Part shown: positions 19,502 to 27,689 of the stretch, in pieces
Layout of the letters: each line of letters starts with the position of its first letter
Numbering within the stretch: the first letter of the stretch is position 1
Assembly (NCBI RefSeq): GCF_900108855.1
Contig: NZ_FNXY01000001.1
Span: 372,001 to 436,000, forward strand
DNA: 64,000 nucleotides
Origin: Dyadobacter koreensis
GTDB lineage: Bacteria; Bacteroidota; Bacteroidia; Cytophagales; Spirosomataceae
Direction of reading: 5' to 3'
Notes under the pieces: model-generated
Seen by the model: the letters and a program-made list of their open reading frames with translations, nothing else
Databases searched by the model: none
What the model was told of the DNA's origin: nothing
Made by a program: the position numbers and the translations under genes

Positions 19502-20393
19502 ATTTCGATAATTTATTGTGGTTCAAGCCAATTACGCGCAACGCTTAAATATGTGAACGTTTTGTCGTGGTTTATGCATTGATTGGTATTTATTGGATGT
19601 TCTTGATTAGGCAGCGTCAATAAGTTTGATGTCTCAATTGTTCCAGGTAAATTTAAGCTGTCGAGCGCCTACAACCATTATATTGGCGATTTCTTTGTCC
19701 TTTCCCAGCTTGTAGAGCGTCTCTGCGTTTTTTTGCGTTATTGAAAGCACCCGGACTTAGCCATTTCTTTTTATCTCCCATAGTCCACACAATCCACTAC
19801 AAATCAAAGACTTACCTTTACTTTTTCCTTACAATATCACTTGAAAATTCTGCCAATTAAGCAACGATGCTTGGATATTTTGCCCTTTGTGGTCGAAATA
19901 TCGATGGCCGCTATGATCACCGGCAGCCACCCGAACATATGTTCGGCAGGATCTTAATTTGCCCATATAACCCTTTACTTTAACGATGGAACACAGGATT
20001 GGGTCTACAACAAAAAACAGTTTATTGAAGTATTCTTTGAGGCTAGACTGTAAGGTGAGTATCTGAAAGGAAGTTTTATAGAAAGTACAATATCTGCGAA
20101 AGAAACAACAAAAACAGATTTCAAAAGGTAAAATATTCAATGGAATAGAAAATCCATTTAATCTTTTTTTGATCTTCCAAACCGCTTTTACCTCGCAAAA
20201 CAAACGGGATCCATGCGCTTTAAAGGAGAACAATGCCTCTTTATACCAAAAAACGCTGCTAAAAGTGCGTACAGCTATGATCAATTTTTACTTATCAACC
20301 CCGGCTGTGGTTTGCAGTTCATAAATAAAGCATTTAAAATCAAGTGCCATGTTTAAAACAAAAATATATGATTAAACAGGCCAAGTGCGCCTC
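19502..20393. other. Gene-poor stretch
   Basis: About 890 bp without a convincing gene. A minus-strand fragment near 19650-19740 (AETLYKLGKDKEIANIMVVG) reads like real protein but ends in a stop with no start, so it is probably a relic. A 151-codon minus frame at 19829-20284 has the composition of a chance ORF. Confidence 0.45.
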
Positions 20394-21107
20394 TCACTCC
20401 AAATCAAACAACCACAAAACATCCGACTTCGGCTTTTGATACGGCTTGATCGCAGCAGGGACGTCCGTATTTAATTTAGCATTGTAAATTCCGTCGATAG
20501 TCCGATACGTCGTCAGCTTTTCGTCAGGATATTCAAATCTCATAAGATCCGTCATTTCCATCTGTGTCAGATCCGGGATCAGCCAGGCAAGCGCAGCGTC
20601 TCCCTCTAGAATTAGGGGCTGACGCTCTCCGTCATTATGCACTTTGGCCATCAACGGACTTGCGTCCGTCGTGATGATACTAACAGTGTTTGTCCCTTTC
20701 CAAGGCGAATAGATCCCTCCAAGCATGAACATACCACCTTCCTTCGGCTTGATATACCAAGATTCATAATCTTTCTGGCCTTCGGGATAATGCGGCTCGA
20801 AAAAGCCTGTACATAGTATGAGACATCGATTTTGCCAATAGTTTTTATACGACGATTTCGTAAACAATTCGTCGTTTCTTGCATTCAGCGTGTTCGCTTT
20901 CCATTCCTTCTCCTCTTTTACCCAGGTAGGGACCAGCCGCCATCGGTACATATCTATTGATTTGGGATCTTCTTTAGATATCACCGGAATAAACGGCTTT
21001 TCAAAGCCTACCATATCGTATTTTTTTTTGAACTGTTCCAGCTTTTTAATCGGAAGATTGAATTTTCTTAATTCCTGTTCGTCTTCGTTCGAGATATGGT
21101 AGCACAT
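20394..21107 (-). CDS. SRAP/HMCES (YedK-type) abasic-site-processing protein
   Basis: The 237-residue protein starts MCYHIS, giving the catalytic Cys2 that forms a thiazolidine link with abasic sites in single-stranded DNA after Met removal. Other family residues are present: the Asn/Arg motif in TLNARNDELF, the active-site Glu in LCTGFFEPH, and the His in VHNDGERQPLIL (the usual HxRMP is HNDGERQP here). Annotations often call the family SOS-response-associated peptidase. It lies 96 bp downstream of the DnaE-like gene on the same strand. The two are probably one damage-response transcription unit. Confidence 0.92.
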   Translation of the reverse strand: MCYHISNEDEQELRKFNLPIKKLEQFKKKYDMVGFEKPFIPVISKEDPKSIDMYRWRLVPTWVKEEKEWKANTLNARNDELFTKSSYKNYWQNRCLILCTGFFEPHYPEGQKDYESWYIKPKEGGMFMLGGIYSPWKGTNTVSIITTDASPLMAKVHNDGERQPLILEGDAALAWLIPDLTQMEMTDLMRFEYPDEKLTTYRTIDGIYNAKLNTDVPAAIKPYQKPKSDVLWLFDLE

Positions 21108-21203
21108 AGCGTAGTCGTTTTGAGAATATTTTTATAAGTATATAAAAAATTATTCCCGCGCACAACTGCATGACCATTAGAATTATATGTAGATAATCTA
21201 CGC

Positions 21204-24158
21204 CTATTTTACGTGTTCAGTCGGAACTCTCGGATCGAGCTTGACCGGGATTTTTGCGCAGCGGCTTACAATTAAACTTGGGCATCCGTATTCCTGTACA
21301 ACCTTTCCTTCGATCAGGTAGGCACCTTCTCCCTGAAATTTATAACCAACCATGGCATTTGGAAAATGGACGGTATCAAAAAAATCTCCGTTAATATCAA
21401 AGTAGTTTCCAAACATCATCCATTCGCGTTGTTTTGTCCTGACTGGCTTGTAGGTTACAAACTCGCCGACCATCCGCACGATTTCGCCCACATGGTTTGG
21501 CATATCCCGTGCCATAATCTGGCCGCGAAAATCTGTTTTTAACAGATCAAACCAGCTTCCGGATACGGGAAAACCAAGAAGCCGGATTTCGTCATAAAGA
21601 TGTTCTATCAGTTCATATCCAAACTCCGGAAGTTCTGGTATGCTGATTGGCGTTTCGAAGAGTTGCGAAGGCAGGGCGACGTTTTCAAGCTCCTTGCAGA
21701 TGTATAATGATTCCCATTGCATAGTTGTCTTCACTTTACCAGTAAACTGAAAAGCTCCCGCACGAATCAAAATTGCCATTTGAGTCTCGGATATACCTGT
21801 TCTCAAAATAAAATCTTTCAAATCTTTGTACTCGCCGCGCTGCGCGCGCTCCTGCATAAGCTTGGTGACGGTATTTTGTTCAAGGTCAAGAATGTAATCA
21901 AAACCCAAATACAATTCTTTTCCGTACAAAGTCGTGGTCCAATAACTTTTATTTACGCAGGGCAAATGAATCACTGCACCCGCCTTTCTCGCTTCGTTTA
22001 TGTATGTTCTGCGGTCATAAAACCCGCCGTAATTATTCAAAACCGAAACCATAAACTCGATCGGAAAATAAGTCTTCAGATAAAGACTCTGAAAACTTTC
22101 CACGGCAAAACTGGCCGAATGCGCTTTACTGAAACTATATCCTGCGAAGCTTTCCATTTGCCGCCAGACTTCCTTTGCCGTTCCTTCCGGATATCCGAAG
22201 TTCTTACAGTTTTCAAAATATCGTCCTTCTATTTCCTTTAAATGCGCTGCGCTTCTGCTTTTCCCTGACATCATCCGGCGCAATACGTCCGCGTCGGCCA
22301 GATCCAGACCGCCAAAGTAGTGCCCTACTTTGATCACATCTTCCTGATATACCATTACACCGTAGGTTTCCTTCAATTGTTCTTCCATCACAGGGTGCAG
22401 GTAAACCGTTGTTTCCGGGTTTCGGTGCCTTTCGATAAACGCCTTCATCATGCCCGAACTTGCAACGCCTGGTCTGATCACTGAACTGGCAGCAACCAGC
22501 GTCAAATAATTGTCACACTCCAACTTTGTAATGAGCTGGCGCATCGCGGGAGATTCGATGTAAAAACAGCCAATGGTATTGGCTGATCTGATTTGCTCCC
22601 TGATTTTCGGATCTTCGAAAAACCGCCTGGGATTGGTGATATCCACCTTTTGTCCCTGATTCTCTTCGATTAACTGCACACAATCTTTGATGTGCCCAAG
22701 TCCGCGCTGCGACAGGATATCAAATTTTTCAAATTTGATATCTTCGGCAACGTACATATCAAACTGTGCCGTTGGAAGTCCTTTTGGCGGAAAATCCAGT
22801 GCAGTATAGTTAGTAATTGGATCCTCCGATATCAACACACCACAGGCGTGAATTGTCCGCTGATTGGGAAAATCAGAGACCAATCCATACAAACTTTGGA
22901 TCAGTTGAACAGCTTCCTGAGAATTGTAAACCGATTTTGGATTCTTTATCAATTCATCAATTTCTGATTTCGGCAGTCCGTAAACTTTCCCCAATTCACG
23001 GATAATGCTTCGGTCTTTAAACGTACTCATGGCCCCCATGAGCGCAGTATGTTTGGTTTGATACCGGGTAAAAATGTAGTCGTAAATCTCGTCCCGGTCT
23101 TTCCATGAAAAATCGATATCAAAATCTGGTGGTGTGGCTCTCTTCGGGTTTAAAAACCGCTCAAAGTACAAATCGAGCTCAATCGGGCAGACGTCCGTAA
23201 TGCCAAGGCAATATGCAACAATTGAATTTGCACCACTCCCCCGCCCCACATGGTGGAAATCCCGCGATACTGCGTATCGTATGATGTCATGCGTAATCAG
23301 GAAGTATGCACCAAAATTCAGCTCGTCAATGATCCGCAGCTCCTTTTCCACGCGCGCCTTCGCTTCCTTATTGTTTTTGCCATAACGGCGAACCATGCCT
23401 GATTTGGCCAGTTTTTCCAGTAAAAGTTTATCATCATATTTGTTTCCTGTGAAGTATTTTTTATTTCTGACAATCGTAAAATCAAAATTAAAACTGCAAC
23501 TGGTAAGCAGCTTTTCGGTCGTCCGGATGATTTCTGGAAAATTCTGGTAGGTATCTAATAATTGGTCAATCGTCGGTACCGTCTCGTCAGGACTTGCTAG
23601 CATTTGCGGTGTCAGTTTTGAAAATATTAAATTGTGATCCACCGCCCTAAGTTGCTGATGCAGAATATAATCCTTCGGATTTTTTACCGTGACCGGCCAA
23701 AGTATTACATACTTTTCAAAATTGCTTTTTGGCTCCCTGATGATTTTGGGAATGTCAGAGGGCTTTATTCCGATGTATTCGTTTTCGCGTAGCTCTTTTA
23801 CCCTCCTGGCTTTGTAAGGATAAATGACAAAAACCTGATTAAAAAACGGGGCAACATCAGGAAGCGGTTTCTTTTCCCGGTTCCCGTTGGTCATGTGTAC
23901 GTTCAGCTCTCCGAAACCAACTTCATTCCGGGCAATCCCAATGTAAAGCAGCTTATCGCCGCTGCGGTATTCCATACCGACCAGCCCGTTCAAGCCAAAT
24001 TCACGGCATTTCTGAATGAATGGAAAGACAGCCGATGAATTATTGATATCGGTTAAAACCGCAGTGGGGTGTCCTTTGCTGACAAGCAGCTTTGTCAGGT
24101 CTTCGACACTAATAGTGCCATACCGCAGACTGAAATAAGAGTTAACATTGAGAAGCAT
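21204..24158 (-). CDS. DnaE-like DNA polymerase III alpha subunit (probable error-prone/accessory type)
   Basis: At 984 residues it is shorter than the replicative DnaE. It has an N-terminal PHP-type domain, then the C-family polymerase core: HHVGRGSGANSIVAYCLGIT, the catalytic PDFDIDFSWKDRDEIYDYI, and SGMMKAFIERHRNPE. The helix-hairpin-helix region and an OB-fold-like C-terminus follow (IVRMVGEFVTYKPVRTKQRE). The PHP metal-binding HxH is missing: the start reads LLNVNSYFSLRYG, with Asn where His is expected. The intrinsic proofreading or pyrophosphatase role of PHP is therefore probably lost. In many Bacteroidota such polymerases sit with S24 regulators and HMCES, as here, in translesion synthesis modules. 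Confidence 0.93.
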   Translation of the reverse strand: MLLNVNSYFSLRYGTISVEDLTKLLVSKGHPTAVLTDINNSSAVFPFIQKCREFGLNGLVGMEYRSGDKLLYIGIARNEVGFGELNVHMTNGNREKKPLPDVAPFFNQVFVIYPYKARRVKELRENEYIGIKPSDIPKIIREPKSNFEKYVILWPVTVKNPKDYILHQQLRAVDHNLIFSKLTPQMLASPDETVPTIDQLLDTYQNFPEIIRTTEKLLTSCSFNFDFTIVRNKKYFTGNKYDDKLLLEKLAKSGMVRRYGKNNKEAKARVEKELRIIDELNFGAYFLITHDIIRYAVSRDFHHVGRGSGANSIVAYCLGITDVCPIELDLYFERFLNPKRATPPDFDIDFSWKDRDEIYDYIFTRYQTKHTALMGAMSTFKDRSIIRELGKVYGLPKSEIDELIKNPKSVYNSQEAVQLIQSLYGLVSDFPNQRTIHACGVLISEDPITNYTALDFPPKGLPTAQFDMYVAEDIKFEKFDILSQRGLGHIKDCVQLIEENQGQKVDITNPRRFFEDPKIREQIRSANTIGCFYIESPAMRQLITKLECDNYLTLVAASSVIRPGVASSGMMKAFIERHRNPETTVYLHPVMEEQLKETYGVMVYQEDVIKVGHYFGGLDLADADVLRRMMSGKSRSAAHLKEIEGRYFENCKNFGYPEGTAKEVWRQMESFAGYSFSKAHSASFAVESFQSLYLKTYFPIEFMVSVLNNYGGFYDRRTYINEARKAGAVIHLPCVNKSYWTTTLYGKELYLGFDYILDLEQNTVTKLMQERAQRGEYKDLKDFILRTGISETQMAILIRAGAFQFTGKVKTTMQWESLYICKELENVALPSQLFETPISIPELPEFGYELIEHLYDEIRLLGFPVSGSWFDLLKTDFRGQIMARDMPNHVGEIVRMVGEFVTYKPVRTKQREWMMFGNYFDINGDFFDTVHFPNAMVGYKFQGEGAYLIEGKVVQEYGCPSLIVSRCAKIPVKLDPRVPTEHVK

Positions 24159-24202
24159 AATTTTAGAGCGTTAATGATTGGTTATCAATTTATTTTCCTA
24201 CA

Positions 24203-24244
24203 TTTGGTCTTATTGAGACCAAAGTCATGGTTCTAATGATACCA
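24203..24244. promoter_or_regulatory. Two operator sites between dnaE-like and S24-regulator genes
   Basis: TTTGGTCT-TATTG-AGACCAAA (24203-24223) is a perfect palindrome with a 5-bp spacer. GGTTC-TAATG-ATACC (24229-24243) is a second, shorter one. Both fit GGTNNTAWTGNNACC, and their centres are 23 bp apart, about two helical turns. The second ends 9 bp before the regulator ATG. I infer they bind the S24 regulator and repress both divergent operons. Confidence 0.8.
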
Positions 24245-24252
24245 AAATAGAA

Positions 24253-25056
24253 ATGGAAGCGCAAGAAATTTTTCTAAAAGAAAATTTAAAATTTCTTCGT
24301 CAGCGTAAAAAGCTGACACAGGAAGTTTTGGCAGAACTCCTTGATATGTCGCGCGTTAAGTTGAAAGCAATTGAGACTGGAACAACTCTGAACCCATCAA
24401 TTCCTGATGTGATTCTGATTGCCCGTTATTTCAAACTTGCGACCGATACACTGCTGACAGTTAATCTTGCAAAACTCGGGGAGTTAAAACTCCGCGAGCT
24501 GGAATCCGGATCTGATGTATATCTGACTGGCAGAAATCTGCGGGTTCTGGCGATCACGCAGACCCAGGACAGTAAGGAAAATGTCGAATACGTTCCGATC
24601 AGAGCCAAAGCGGGCTACCGTGCCGGCCACGCCGACCCTGAGTACCTGGCTGCGTTGCCCAAGTTCAATATTCCCAACCTGCCATCTGGCCATACCTACC
24701 GGATGTTCCCTACGTCCGGAGATTCCATGCTTCCGATCCCGGAAGGCAGCGACATCCTTGCCCGGTACGTGCAAGATTGGCTAAGCTTGAAACCTGCTAC
24801 GCTTTGTATTGTAATCCTGATTGGTGATCAGGAATTCGTATTCAAGCAGGTAACCGTTACCGATGAAGGTTTGCTGCTTCATTCACTGAACAAACTATAC
24901 GAAGACTATCTGGTGGAGTTTTCCGACGTACTGGAGGTTTGGGAATATTACAGCTTTCACAGTAAAAACCTGCCTGACGAACTCACAGAGCTGACGCAGG
25001 TAATCCGTGAAATCAGAAAACTCGAAGACAAAATAACTTTGAAACCCGGCCTGTAA
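24253..25056 (+). CDS. XRE-S24 (LexA/CI-like) self-cleaving regulator
   Basis: The 267-residue protein joins an N-terminal XRE helix-turn-helix (LKFLRQRKKLTQEVLAELLD, MSRVKLKAIETG, residues about 10-65) to a C-terminal S24 peptidase domain. That domain has the nucleophilic Ser in TSGDSMLPIPEGSDI and the catalytic Lys in EFVFKQVTV. A possible cleavage region is the AGYRAGHADPEY segment, where the family has an Ala/Cys-Gly bond. Such proteins are repressors that cleave themselves when RecA filaments form. It is divergent from the dnaE-like gene, with two palindromes in the 94-bp gap, and heads the plus-strand operon that ends with the DnaQ-GIY-YIG nuclease. Confidence 0.92.
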   Translation: MEAQEIFLKENLKFLRQRKKLTQEVLAELLDMSRVKLKAIETGTTLNPSIPDVILIARYFKLATDTLLTVNLAKLGELKLRELESGSDVYLTGRNLRVLAITQTQDSKENVEYVPIRAKAGYRAGHADPEYLAALPKFNIPNLPSGHTYRMFPTSGDSMLPIPEGSDILARYVQDWLSLKPATLCIVILIGDQEFVFKQVTVTDEGLLLHSLNKLYEDYLVEFSDVLEVWEYYSFHSKNLPDELTELTQVIREIRKLEDKITLKPGL

Positions 25057-25068
25057 AAATCATACGTT

Positions 25069-25326
25069 ATGATACAGTCAAAACCAAAACCCAAGAAAAT
25101 TTACAAAGCCCAGGTGCATATCCTGCACAGCATGGTACACATGGCAAAAAACAAATTGAAATACGAAAAGTGGATGCAGCCACGCGATTTCGTAGAAGCT
25201 AATATATGGGCTTTCGAAAAAATGGAAGCTTCCATGAAACAGAACTACGGTTTGTTTTACGATCCCGTTTATTCCTGGGAAGCCGCAGAACTATTTTTCA
25301 AGGGATTGAACGACGGAGATATTTAA
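25069..25326 (+). CDS. Small hypothetical protein in the S24-regulator operon
   Basis: This 85-residue basic-to-neutral protein (starts MIQSKPKPKKIYKAQVHILH) has no recognised domain. It begins 12 bp after the regulator stop and is followed 19 bp later by another small gene, so it is co-transcribed in the damage-response operon. The composition (helical, Trp/Tyr-rich C-half with YDPVYSWEAAELFF) looks like a real folded protein. Confidence 0.8.
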   Translation: MIQSKPKPKKIYKAQVHILHSMVHMAKNKLKYEKWMQPRDFVEANIWAFEKMEASMKQNYGLFYDPVYSWEAAELFFKGLNDGDI

Positions 25327-25345
25327 AACAAGAAAAGGAAATACA

Positions 25346-25585
25346 ATGAACGCCACCGAAACCGAATTACAAGAACTGTTAACCTTTTTCAAGACTGCAA
25401 AACTTCCGCAGGTACCGTTTAAACTGAACAAATATATTACCGTCGTAAACGACGTGCAAAGATTTATTGATTCTGAGGCCCGCGCAATCAGGGATTACCG
25501 CGGATCAGAAATAGTACACGACTCGCTGCTGAAACATTTACGGGAGTTGAAGGGTATTGTGCAGGTGGATTTAGAGGCGAAGTAA
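25346..25585 (+). CDS. DUF6965-like small protein
   Basis: The 79-residue protein reads ELQELLTFFKTAKLPQVPFK, then a segment TVVNDVQRFIDSEARAIRDY and a helical tail. This pattern resembles DUF6965, a family of small Bacteroidota proteins of unknown function; the family name is from memory. It lies between the 85-residue gene and the nuclease gene, with spacings of 19 and 29 bp, and should be part of the same operon. Confidence 0.8.
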   Translation: MNATETELQELLTFFKTAKLPQVPFKLNKYITVVNDVQRFIDSEARAIRDYRGSEIVHDSLLKHLRELKGIVQVDLEAK

Positions 25586-25614
25586 CATTTTAAGAAATAC
25601 AAAACAGTAACCTG

Positions 25615-26994
25615 ATGTTCTACGCGGTAGTTGACATAGAGACCACAGGAGGCTTTGCTTCGGGCAGCGGCATCACCGAGATTGCCATTCTGATCCATGA
25701 TGGAAACGCTGTGATCGAGCATTATGAAACGCTAATTAATCCGCAGAAGCCGATTCCGCTGTCGATACAAGTGCTTACGGGCATCAATGATCAGATGGTG
25801 GAAGATGCTCCGCTTTTCAGCGAGGTCGCAGCCAAGATCCATCAGTTGCTATCAGGCTGTGTGTTTATAGCACACAATGTCAATTTCGACTATTCCTTTG
25901 TCAAGCACCATCTTTCGCTGGCAGGTTTTAGCTTTGATGCGCCAAGGCTGTGTACTGTACGCATGAGCCGCCAGATCAAGCCAGGTCTGAAATCTTACAG
26001 TCTGGGTAAACTTTGTGATGCGCTGGGCATCAAGATAGAAAACCGTCACCGTGCCGGCGGTGATGCCCAGGCTACAGCAATTCTTTTCTCCAGGCTTTTA
26101 TCCTGGGACCTTGAAGGTCATATTCCAGCCATGCTAAAAAGGAACTCCAAAGATCAGCACCTGCCCCCCAACCTGGCCAGTGAAGATTTCTTAAAACTTC
26201 CTTCCTGCCCGGGTGTGTACTATTTCAAAGACAAGTTGGGAAAAGAGATTTATGTCGGCAAAGCGCTGAACCTAAAAAAAAGGGTGGCTTCTCATTTTAC
26301 AGGCCACAGTCAGGGGCCGCAGCGACAGCATTTTCTGCGCGATATTTACTCGGTCGACTTTGAGCCATGCGGCACGGAGCTGATGGCTTTTCTTTTGGAA
26401 GCAGTTGAGATAAAAAAACTTTGGCCGAAATACAACCGTGCCATGAAAAGACCTGAGCCTCGTTTTGCGTTATATGCTTATGAAGACAGCGAAGGCTTTA
26501 CGCGCCTTGCTCTTGGAAAATACAGCAAAACCCAGCAGGCAATTCAGTTTTTTGACAAAGAAGCGGACGGGATACGTATGCTTAGAAAACTTGTAATTGA
26601 TTACAAGCTGAGCGCCCAGCGCTGCTCCTACGGCCGCTACCCGCTGTTTGCCGAAGGATCAGACCAGGTCCTTCTGCTCAGCAATAGCTGGCAAGCGCTC
26701 AGTTACCAGAACTACAACGACCTGGTTATAGAGGCACTGGATCATTACAATTCTAATCTTGCCAGTTTTGTGATCCTGGATCAGGGCCGCGTGCCTGGCG
26801 AACAAAGCTGCATTTATGTTAAAAAGGGAAGGCTGACTCGCATGGGATATATTCAGGACTGCTCTGATCTGACAGATATTTCCGAAGTACTGGAAACATT
26901 ACCGCTTTACAACGCCAATCATTACATGAACCAGCTGGTAGTTCGGTATGCAGAAGCTCACCCTGGTAGAGTCAGGCTGATAATAGGTATTTAG
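25615..26994 (+). CDS. DnaQ-like 3'-5' exonuclease fused to GIY-YIG endonuclease
   Basis: The 459-residue protein has an N-terminal DEDDh exonuclease with Exo I (VVDIETTGG), Exo II (FIAHNVNFDYSFVKHHL) and Exo III (HRAGGDAQATAILF). A UvrC/Cho-like GIY-YIG domain follows from about residue 200 (LPSCPGVYYFKDKLGKEIYV, GKALNLKKRVASHF). The DnaQ-type part would proofread or trim 3' ends; the GIY-YIG part would incise damaged DNA. The same fusion is known in bacterial epsilon-like/UvrC-like proteins. As last gene of the S24-led operon opposite a DnaE-like polymerase lacking PHP metal ligands, it is a candidate proofreader or incision partner for that polymerase. Confidence 0.9.
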   Translation: MFYAVVDIETTGGFASGSGITEIAILIHDGNAVIEHYETLINPQKPIPLSIQVLTGINDQMVEDAPLFSEVAAKIHQLLSGCVFIAHNVNFDYSFVKHHLSLAGFSFDAPRLCTVRMSRQIKPGLKSYSLGKLCDALGIKIENRHRAGGDAQATAILFSRLLSWDLEGHIPAMLKRNSKDQHLPPNLASEDFLKLPSCPGVYYFKDKLGKEIYVGKALNLKKRVASHFTGHSQGPQRQHFLRDIYSVDFEPCGTELMAFLLEAVEIKKLWPKYNRAMKRPEPRFALYAYEDSEGFTRLALGKYSKTQQAIQFFDKEADGIRMLRKLVIDYKLSAQRCSYGRYPLFAEGSDQVLLLSNSWQALSYQNYNDLVIEALDHYNSNLASFVILDQGRVPGEQSCIYVKKGRLTRMGYIQDCSDLTDISEVLETLPLYNANHYMNQLVVRYAEAHPGRVRLIIGI

Positions 26995-27689
26995 CCGGAA
27001 ACTCTTTATCCTATACTTGCAGTAACGAAGTATTTTTAGCCAGCCTGATTAAACCAAGCTGCCCGCCATCCTGTACGTACACTCGTGCGCAGTCTGCCCA
27101 TAAACACGGATTACCGCAGCGGGTGAAAGCATCTGGATCATTGCAATGATCTCAGTATCCAAGTACAGCTGATAGTTTTAAGTTTGACTTTTTTAAACGG
27201 CAGTTTACCGCTATTTGCAATAACTAAGGAATCTGGATAAATGAAAACAGTTCTTTGACTATTAAAACGGCTAAAATCTCTATGAATAAGAGCAGTAATA
27301 GAGCAAATATTTTCTCCGGTAACAAAGCAGAGACTTAGGATGAAAAGATTCTATTATTTGAAATAGCAATATCCCGAGTATTCTATTTCTAACAATACTA
27401 TCGAATGATTTGAAGTAATCCTTTATTTTCAAGTGATGACAAAACCGCACTAATCAATTTTTGTAGAACCGAAGTTGAAATTCTTGTATGTGATTACACT
27501 AGTGTAAATTAAAACATAACATTTTAAGTGAACGTACACTTCACATGTAATAAATTTTTCGGGGAAATTAAACAAACTATGAGCTTTGCTTAAGATTATT
27601 TTCCGCATAATGCGATATTTAGAAAATAATACACAACGTTAAAGTCAAGTATGCAGCTGACAGATATATACCCTCCCTATAAATTAAAA
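26995..27689. other. Intergenic, nothing recognised
   Basis: About 690 AT-rich bases lie between the nuclease gene and the TPR kinase gene. No ORF, RNA or clear repeat. The right end should hold the kinase promoter. Confidence 0.45.

Noticed and set aside
19829..20284. A 151-codon minus-strand ORF
   Set aside because: Very Phe/Cys/Ile-rich with no natural domain pattern, no neighbours and no terminator. Composition looks like a chance frame in AT-rich DNA.
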